Below, piece by piece: positions 59,298-64,000 of a DNA stretch of 64,000 nucleotides. Each line of letters begins with the position of its first letter. Position 1 is the stretch's first letter. Below the pieces are notes generated by a model. It was not told the DNA's origin. It ran no database searches and worked only from the letters and a program-made list of their open reading frames with translations. The translations under genes were made by a program, and so were the position numbers. The stretch lies in the NCBI RefSeq assembly GCF_015024225.1, contig NZ_JACJGM010000003.1, forward strand, positions 186,001 through 250,000. The letters run 5' to 3'. Source of the stretch: Nocardioides lijunqiniae (GTDB taxonomy: Bacteria > Actinomycetota > Actinomycetes > Propionibacteriales > Nocardioidaceae).

Positions 59298-60064
59298 GCA
59301 CCGACGACCTCGGACGTGTCGTGATGGTCGTCCCGACCTACAACGAGGCCGACAACCTGCCCTGGATCGTGCAGCGCCTGCGTCGGGCCGAGCCCGACGT
59401 CGACGTGCTCGTGGTCGACGACGACTCGCCGGACGGCACCGGTCGGATCGCCGACGCGCTCGCCGCCGACGACCCGCAGGTGCGGGTGCTGCACCGGGCC
59501 GTCAAGGCCGGGCTCGGGGCGGCGTACGTCGAGGGCTTCGGCTGGGCCCTGGACCAGGGCTACGACGTGATCGGGGAGATGGACGCCGACGGCTCCCACC
59601 AGCCCGAGCAGCTGCACCGCCTGCTGACCGCGCTGCGCGACGCCGACCTGGTCGTGGGCGCGCGGTGGATGCCGGGCGGGTCGGTGGTCAACTGGCCCTG
59701 GACGCGCCAGGCGCTCTCGCGCGGTGGCAACCTCTACGTCCGGCTGCTGCTGGGGATCTCGGTGCGCGACGCCACGTCGGGCTTCCGGCTGTTCCGGCGC
59801 AGCACCCTGGAGAAGATCGACCTCCAGGCGGTGCGCTCGACCGGCTACGTCTTCCAGACCGACCTCGTCACCCGGGCGCTGCACGCCGGGCTGACCGTGC
59901 GCGAGGTCCCGATCGAGTTCGTCGAGCGGGTGCGCGGCGACTCCAAGATGACCCCGCACGTCGCCCGGGAGTCCCTGCTGCGGATCACCCAGTGGGGTGT
60001 CGCGGAGCGGACCCGGCAGGTACGCCGTGCGCTGCGCCGCGGTCCGGGCGGAGGCGCCCGATGA
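59294..60064 (+). CDS. ppm1: Polyprenol monophosphomannose synthase
   Basis: This GT2 glycosyltransferase (256 aa) transfers mannose from GDP-mannose to polyprenyl phosphate, the donor for lipoarabinomannan-type glycans and protein O-mannosylation. Motifs are VMVVPTYNEADNLPWIVQRL at the N-terminus, VVDDDSPDGT, EMDADGSHQPEQL (metal DxD-like) and ATSGFRLFRR. There is no membrane domain of its own, so contact with Lnt may anchor it (known for the mycobacterial pair). The GTG start overlaps the lnt stop. Confidence 0.92.
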   Translation: MSTDDLGRVVMVVPTYNEADNLPWIVQRLRRAEPDVDVLVVDDDSPDGTGRIADALAADDPQVRVLHRAVKAGLGAAYVEGFGWALDQGYDVIGEMDADGSHQPEQLHRLLTALRDADLVVGARWMPGGSVVNWPWTRQALSRGGNLYVRLLLGISVRDATSGFRLFRRSTLEKIDLQAVRSTGYVFQTDLVTRALHAGLTVREVPIEFVERVRGDSKMTPHVARESLLRITQWGVAERTRQVRRALRRGPGGGAR

Positions 60065-60588
60065 GCGCGCGACGCCGCAGCGGACTGGGCTGGCTCCTGG
60101 TCCTGGCGCTCGTCGTGGTGCCGCTGCTCGAGATCTTCGTCCTGATCCAGGTCGGCCAGGTGATCGGGCCCTGGTGGACGATCCTGCTGCTCGTCCTGGA
60201 CAGCATCATCGGTGGCTGGCTGATCCGCCGCGAGGGGGCCCGGGCCTGGCGCTCGCTCAACGCCGCGATCGGCAGCGGCACGATGCCGGCGCGCGAGCTG
60301 GCCGACGGGGCGCTGATCCTCATCGGCGGGACCCTGATGCTGAGCCCGGGCTTCGTCACGGACCTCTTCGGCATCCTGCTCATCCTGCCGGTCACCCGCC
60401 CGGCGTTCCGGCGGCTGCTCACGACCTTCGCCACCCGCCGGGTCCTGGTCGCGACCACGCGCAGGGCTGCGACGCGGGGCCCCGGTGGTCCGGGCGGTCC
60501 TCCGGGTCCGGGCCGTCCTCGTGGTCCGGGCGGTCCGGGCGCGGGCGACGTCGTCCAGGGCGACGTGATCGACGACCCGCCCCGCTGA
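60061..60588 (+). CDS. fxsA: FxsA family membrane protein
   Basis: FxsA (175 aa) has three to four membrane segments and the family pattern PLLEIFVLIQVGQVIGPWWT, GGWLIRREG and ADGALILIGGTLMLSPGFVTDLFG. It ends in a Gly/Pro/Arg-rich tail. E. coli FxsA counters F-exclusion of phage T7; its role in actinobacteria is unknown. The ATG overlaps ppm1 by four bases. It converges on rbpA. Confidence 0.88.
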   Translation: MSARRRSGLGWLLVLALVVVPLLEIFVLIQVGQVIGPWWTILLLVLDSIIGGWLIRREGARAWRSLNAAIGSGTMPARELADGALILIGGTLMLSPGFVTDLFGILLILPVTRPAFRRLLTTFATRRVLVATTRRAATRGPGGPGGPPGPGRPRGPGGPGAGDVVQGDVIDDPPR

Positions 60589-60640
60589 GCTTGGCCCGCT
60601 GAGGCGCGCGGTGCGCGACCCGGTCGGACTGGCGGCGTAC

Positions 60641-60683
60641 GAGGAAGAAGAACGCCCCGACCCGGCAGGGCCGGATCGGGGCG
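60641..60683 (-). terminator. Intrinsic terminator of rbpA
   Basis: Read on the minus strand, CGCCCCGA and TCGGGGCG (60653-60683) pair around an inner CCGGC/GCCGG-type stem. They are followed by TTCTTCTTCC. This convergent gap lacks the 63-nt repeat. Confidence 0.75.
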
Positions 60684-60700
60684 GTGCGTGCGTCAGGCGC

Positions 60701-61087
60701 TCAGGCCGTGGCCTTGCGCTTCTTCGCGTTGGCGCGGTGGAGATGGGCCGGGCCGATCTCGCCTCCGCGCAGCAGGTCGAGGCGCTCCTTGAGGATGTCC
60801 TCGAGCTCCTTCTCCGAGCGACGCTCCAGCAGCATGTCCCAGTGGGTGCGAGCCGGCTTCTCCGCCTTCTCGACCTTCTCGATGCCGTCGGTGCTCAGCC
60901 CCTCGGCCCCGCAGCGCGGGCACTCCCAGATCGCCGGGACGTCGGCCTCGACCGACATCGTGATCTCGAACACGTGCCCCTGAGGGCACCGGTAACCGAC
61001 CTGCTGCCGGGCAGCGAACTCGATCCCGCGCTCGTCCTCGAAGCTCTGGCCTCCGAGCCGTGCGCCACGCAGTGTGCGCTCCGCCAT
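60701..61087 (-). CDS. rbpA: RNA polymerase-binding protein RbpA
   Basis: RbpA (128 aa) binds the principal sigma factor and RNA polymerase and stabilises open complexes in actinobacteria. The N-terminal tail LRGARLGGQSFEDERG is followed by a zinc-ribbon-like core (RCPQGHVFEI, WECPRCGAEG) and the sigma-interaction helix (THWDMLLERRSEKELEDILKERLDLLR, shown here by its ends). A Lys/Ala-rich tail ends the protein. GGAGGTG lies six bases before the ATG. Confidence 0.95.
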   Translation of the reverse strand: MAERTLRGARLGGQSFEDERGIEFAARQQVGYRCPQGHVFEITMSVEADVPAIWECPRCGAEGLSTDGIEKVEKAEKPARTHWDMLLERRSEKELEDILKERLDLLRGGEIGPAHLHRANAKKRKATA

Positions 61088-61202
61088 TGAGGCACCTCCA
61101 AACTAGTGTTTCCCCCGTGGAATTTCGTCTCCGGACATGTACCCACAATCAAGCCCGGTGAATCCCGGTCTGGACCGTGCTGCACGCTGTCCGTATCTGT
61201 TC

Positions 61203-61229
61203 AACGTTAGCGAGCGCCCCAAAGATTCC
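61203..61229 (-). promoter_or_regulatory. Possible sigma-R/SigH-type promoter of rbpA
   Basis: On the minus strand GGAAT (61229-61225) and GTT (61205-61203) are 19 bases apart, close to the GGGAAT-N18-GTT consensus of thiol-stress sigma factors. rbpA belongs to the SigR regulon in Streptomyces. A second possible -10, TAGTTT, lies next to the Shine-Dalgarno. Confidence 0.35.
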
Positions 61230-61262
61230 GACAATTGCCGAGTGCCTCGCCCCGCTGACGGT

Positions 61263-61276
61263 GTGAGCGCGCTCAC
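61263..61276. promoter_or_regulatory. Perfect palindrome GTGAGCGCGCTCAC
   Basis: This 14-bp perfect palindrome has half-sites like those of LacI-family operators. It lies between the repeat copy after the UMF1 gene and the rbpA upstream region. It could be an operator or part of a hairpin; no LacI gene is nearby. Confidence 0.3.
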
Positions 61277-61296
61277 GCGCGTGCGGCCCCGGGGCC

Positions 61297-61359
61297 TGCG
61301 GTTTGGTCACCAACCGCAGGTCTGAGCCTCCCGAACGTGCGGTTTGTGACCAAACCCCA
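61297..61359. repeat. Two-arm palindromic intergenic repeat, copy 17
   Basis: Arm 1 61297-61318, 19-nt spacer, arm 2 61338-61359 with a changed outer end (AAACCCCA). The flanks GCGGCCCC and GGGGCCGC add an outer 8-bp stem. It lies 28 bp beyond the stop of the minus-strand UMF1 gene, upstream of co-directional rbpA. Confidence 0.88.
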
Positions 61360-61387
61360 CGGGGCCGCGACCCGCAGCGGCGCCCGC

Positions 61388-62779
61388 TCAGACGACCTTC
61401 GGGACGACGTTGCCGGCCTCCTCGATGCCGCGACGCGGGTCGACGCGGTAGAGCAGGGCGCCGCCGACGACGAAGAACAGGATCAGGGCGAAGATGGCCG
61501 GTCGGTAGGAGTCGGTGAGCTGGTGGACGAGACCGAACACCAGGGTGCCGAGCCAGCTCGTGCCACGCTCGCACGCCTGGTAGAGCGAGAAGTACTCCGC
61601 CTCCCGCCCGCGGGGGATGAGCTGGCTGAAGAACGAGCGCGACAGCGCCTGGGTGCCGCCGAGCACGAGGCCGATGCCCACGGCGAGACCCAGGAACATC
61701 CCCAGGCTCTTCTCCGGGATGAAGTAGCCCACCGTGACGATGACCATCCAGATCCCGAGCCCGACCAGGATGATCTTGCGGCTGCCGCTGCGCGCGGCCA
61801 GCTTGCCGAACAGCAGGGCACCGAAGAACGCCACGAACTGCACCAGCAGGATCGTCGCGATCAGCACCGAGGTGCCGAAGCCGAGCTCCTTCTCGCCGTA
61901 GATCGAGGCCGAGGCGATGACGGTCTGGATGCCGTCGTTGTAGAAGAGGTAGGCCAGCAGGAACGTCAGCGTCATCGGGTAGTTGCGCATGTCCTTGAGC
62001 GTCGCGCCGAGCTGGCCGAAGCTCTGCCGCACCAGTCCGCCGGGCTCGCGCTCGACGGCGACCGGCTCGCGGTTGCGGATGACGCGGTAGGGGATGATCG
62101 TGAAGACCGCCCACCAGATGGCCGCCGAGAGCATGCTGACCCGCACGGCCATGCCGGTGCTCATCCCCAGCGACTCGTGCAGCGTCACGACGGCGAGGTT
62201 GACGGCCAGCAGCAGGCCGCCGCCGAGGTAGCCCATGGCCCAGCCGCGCGAGGAGACGCGGTCGCGCTCGTCGGGCTCGGCGATCTCGCACAGGATGGCG
62301 TCGTAGACCACCAGCGACGATCCCAGGCAGATGTTGGCGATGAAGAGCAGGAGCACGCCCAGCTGCCAGTTGTCGCCGGCGACGAAGAACATGCAGCCGG
62401 CCGCCACGCTGCCGGCCCAGGCGAACCCGGCCATGATGTTCTTCTTCTTGGGCGAGCGGTCGGCCATGGCGCCGACGATCGGCAGCAGCAGCGCCGAGAA
62501 GATCGTGGCGACCGTGACGACGTAGAAGACCAGCGATCCCGGCGAGATGCCGAGCCCCAGCACCTGGAGGTTGTCGGTGCACTTCAGGCCCTTGTCCTCG
62601 TCGGTGACGAAGCCGCAGGCGGCCTGCTCGGCGACCGAGGTCAGGTACGGCGCGAAGAGGACCGTCGCGATCGTGGTGACGTAGGCGCTGTTGGCCCAGT
62701 CGTACCAGTACCAGGCCCTCTGCTCCCGGGCGCGGTTGAGCGGTCCGAGGTCGGCGACACCGGTGGTCTGGGTCGTCAT
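61388..62779 (-). CDS. UMF1/Atg22-like MFS transporter
   Basis: The product is 463 aa with about 12 membrane helices. The N-terminal WYWYDWANSAYVTTIATVLF and GAMADRSPKKKNIMAGFAW are diagnostic of the UMF1 (vacuole effluxer Atg22-like) family of MFS proteins. Substrates are unproven in bacteria, possibly amino acids or small metabolites. I chose the ATG at 62779 because GGAGGGAG lies upstream; an ATG at 62794 overlaps that site. It overlaps the GDPD stop by four bases, so the two form an operon. Confidence 0.87.
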   Translation of the reverse strand: MTTQTTGVADLGPLNRAREQRAWYWYDWANSAYVTTIATVLFAPYLTSVAEQAACGFVTDEDKGLKCTDNLQVLGLGISPGSLVFYVVTVATIFSALLLPIVGAMADRSPKKKNIMAGFAWAGSVAAGCMFFVAGDNWQLGVLLLFIANICLGSSLVVYDAILCEIAEPDERDRVSSRGWAMGYLGGGLLLAVNLAVVTLHESLGMSTGMAVRVSMLSAAIWWAVFTIIPYRVIRNREPVAVEREPGGLVRQSFGQLGATLKDMRNYPMTLTFLLAYLFYNDGIQTVIASASIYGEKELGFGTSVLIATILLVQFVAFFGALLFGKLAARSGSRKIILVGLGIWMVIVTVGYFIPEKSLGMFLGLAVGIGLVLGGTQALSRSFFSQLIPRGREAEYFSLYQACERGTSWLGTLVFGLVHQLTDSYRPAIFALILFFVVGGALLYRVDPRRGIEEAGNVVPKVV

Positions 62780-63588
62780 GTGGTCTCCCTCCATTGGCCG
62801 CGCTCCTGAAGCACGGTCTTGAGCAGATCGGTGCGGTCCGTGAACAGGCCGTCGACCCCGCGGTCGAGCAGCTCCCTCATCTCCTCGGGAGCATCGACGG
62901 TCCAGACGTGGACGTGGCGGCCGGCGGCGTGCGCGCGGCGTACGAGGCCGCGGGTGGCGACGACCACCCGGCGTCGCCGGTGCGGGACCTGGAGCGCGGC
63001 GACGCGGCGCCGCGTCAGCAGGTGGGCGAGCCGGCCGCTGGGCAGCAGGCGGAACGCCGCCACCTCGAGCGGGTGCGCGGAGGTGGGGACGCGACCGTGC
63101 GTCAGGTCGCGGAAGCGCTGCAGGCGACGCGCCTTGAACGAGCCCACGAGCACCCGGTCCCAGGCGTCGTGCGCGGCGATGAAGTCAGCCAGCGCGGGAG
63201 CCGCCGCGTCGGACTTGAGGTCGATGTTGAACCGGGCGTGCGGGAACTCCTCGAACAGCATCTGCAGGGTGGGCACCTGCTCACGGCCCCCGACCAGCGC
63301 GCGCCGTACCTCCTCGTACGTCGACGAGGCGACGCTGCCGGTGCGGTCGGTGACGCGGTCGAGCACGTCGTCGTGGAAGGCCAGCAGGACGCCGTCGCGG
63401 GTCAGGTGGACGTCGGTCTCGAGGTAGTCGTAGCCGAGCGCGACCGCGTGGCGGAAGGCGGCGGCGGTGTTCTCCAGACCCTCGATCTCCGGGTGGTAGA
63501 CCCCGCCGCGGTGCGCGAACGCCAGCACGGAACCGGGCTGCGCCTGGACCTCGTCGAGGAAGGCGAACCCCGTCAGCGGTGACGTCAC
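62776..63588 (-). CDS. Glycerophosphodiester phosphodiesterase
   Basis: The enzyme (270 aa) hydrolyses glycerophosphodiesters to glycerol 3-phosphate and an alcohol. GDPD motifs are LAFAHRGGVYHPE (catalytic His), YLETDVHLTRDGVLLAFHDD (metal Glu, Asp and second His), FNIDLKSD and VHVWTVDAPEEMRELLDRGVDGLFTD, each seen at the expected order. There is no signal peptide, so it is cytosolic. The GTG start has GATACT six bases upstream, a leaderless pattern. The UMF1 transporter is downstream. Confidence 0.9.
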   Translation of the reverse strand: MTSPLTGFAFLDEVQAQPGSVLAFAHRGGVYHPEIEGLENTAAAFRHAVALGYDYLETDVHLTRDGVLLAFHDDVLDRVTDRTGSVASSTYEEVRRALVGGREQVPTLQMLFEEFPHARFNIDLKSDAAAPALADFIAAHDAWDRVLVGSFKARRLQRFRDLTHGRVPTSAHPLEVAAFRLLPSGRLAHLLTRRRVAALQVPHRRRRVVVATRGLVRRAHAAGRHVHVWTVDAPEEMRELLDRGVDGLFTDRTDLLKTVLQERGQWRETT

Positions 63589-63770
63589 GGGGTGAGTATC
63601 CACCCCGCGGCGCCCATTTCGTGGCGGCACGGGACAGGCGACCCGGATCCCTCGGTTCGGCCCTGTGTGCGCCACCAGGCACAGGACCGCTGCGGGGCAG
63701 GTGTCTGGACCGGCTGGACGACCTCGGCGCGCGTCCGCCACCGGGTTGCGCCGAGGTCTACGGTCGAGGG

Positions 63771-64000
63771 ATGGAGACCATGAGCTGTCCTCGTTGCGGA
63801 GCGGACATGGTGTCGCGTGCACTCGGCGACGGTGAGGTGAGCCAGTGCCCCGAGGGGCACGGCGTCTTCCTGTCGCGTCTCGACCTCGGCGCCCTCACCG
63901 AGGCCGAGCTCGACTGGCACCGGCACGCCGGCCAGCACACCGCACCCCTGCCGCGCATCACCGCCGACATGACCGAGGCGCCCCCGAGCGCGAAGGCCCC
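63771..64000 (+). CDS. Zinc-ribbon (TFIIB-type) protein, 3'-truncated by the window edge
   Basis: A frame starts at the ATG at 63771 and is still open at the window end. METMSCPRCGADMVSRALG and SQCPEGHGVFLSR form a CxxC...C-type zinc ribbon as in the zf-TFIIB domain family. Those are small bacterial proteins of unknown role. TACGGT lies six bases before the ATG, so it is probably leaderless. It is divergent from GDPD across 182 bp. Confidence 0.7.
   Translation, partial: METMSCPRCGADMVSRALGDGEVSQCPEGHGVFLSRLDLGALTEAELDWHRHAGQHTAPLPRITADMTEAPPSAKA

Overview
The window is chromosomal DNA from a high-GC actinomycete, most likely a Nocardioides-like member of the Propionibacteriales. The evidence is the strong G/C bias at third codon positions, many GTG starts, mycothiol synthesis (mshC), the Pup-proteasome system, RbpA, and a gene order that closely follows the Mycobacterium tuberculosis Rv2136c-Rv2090 and Rv2051c-Rv2050 regions (order recalled from general knowledge, not searched). 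I call 63 protein genes, one tRNA, 17 copies of one intergenic repeat and several terminators, promoters and RNA candidates. The first and last protein genes are cut by the window ends.

Layout. 1-5.2 kb: two overlapping acyl-CoA dehydrogenases, two low-complexity basic proteins, a YiaA-type membrane protein and a DUF2252 protein. 5.2-13.4 kb: galactokinase and GuaB1 (GMP reductase-like) back to back, a LysR-type effector domain lacking an HTH, a short-chain reductase, a transporter/PEP-mutase pair, a stress pair (flavin-binding protein plus tandem USP) and tRNA-Leu(GAG). 13.5-28.6 kb: M20 peptidase, TPR protein, aldo/keto reductase, uppP, corA, the conserved histidine phosphatase-DUF3090-SCO1664-mshC block, PAC2, metH, a HAD phosphatase and a RecB-like nuclease. 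28.8-43.98 kb: site-2 protease, TrmI, a glutamine amidotransferase, then the Pup-proteasome locus (mpa, dop, pup, prcB, prcA, pafA) and the DNA-damage regulators pafB-pafC. 44-51.7 kb: tatA, tatC, a lipid kinase, helY, a 5'-3' exonuclease and an Lrp regulator. 51.8-57.3 kb: an inserted lysine-catabolic cluster (kamA, then kdd-kamD-kamE-kal). 57.8-64 kb: lnt-ppm1-fxsA, rbpA, a UMF1 transporter, a GDPD and a zinc-ribbon gene.

How it works together. Pup ending in Gln is deamidated by Dop, ligated to substrates by PafA, unfolded by Mpa and degraded by PrcBA. KamA, KamD/KamE, Kdd and Kal cover most of the beta-lysine / 3,5-diaminohexanoate route, but the cleavage enzyme Kce is not in the window. 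Lnt and Ppm1 serve lipoprotein acylation and mannosylation.

Most notable. (1) A 63-nt two-arm palindromic element occurs 16 times plus one collapsed half copy, always just 3' of a gene, never between divergent genes and never inside a tightly packed operon. (2) About 20 genes have a TAGGNT-like -10 hexamer 6-8 nt upstream of the start codon, implying leaderless transcripts. (3) The 478-nt gap before lnt holds a TTGACA-17-CAGGGT promoter followed by strongly structured sequence with a possible pseudoknot, a candidate non-coding RNA. (4) A nuclease-like gene sits inside the proteasome locus between degenerate copies of the repeat.
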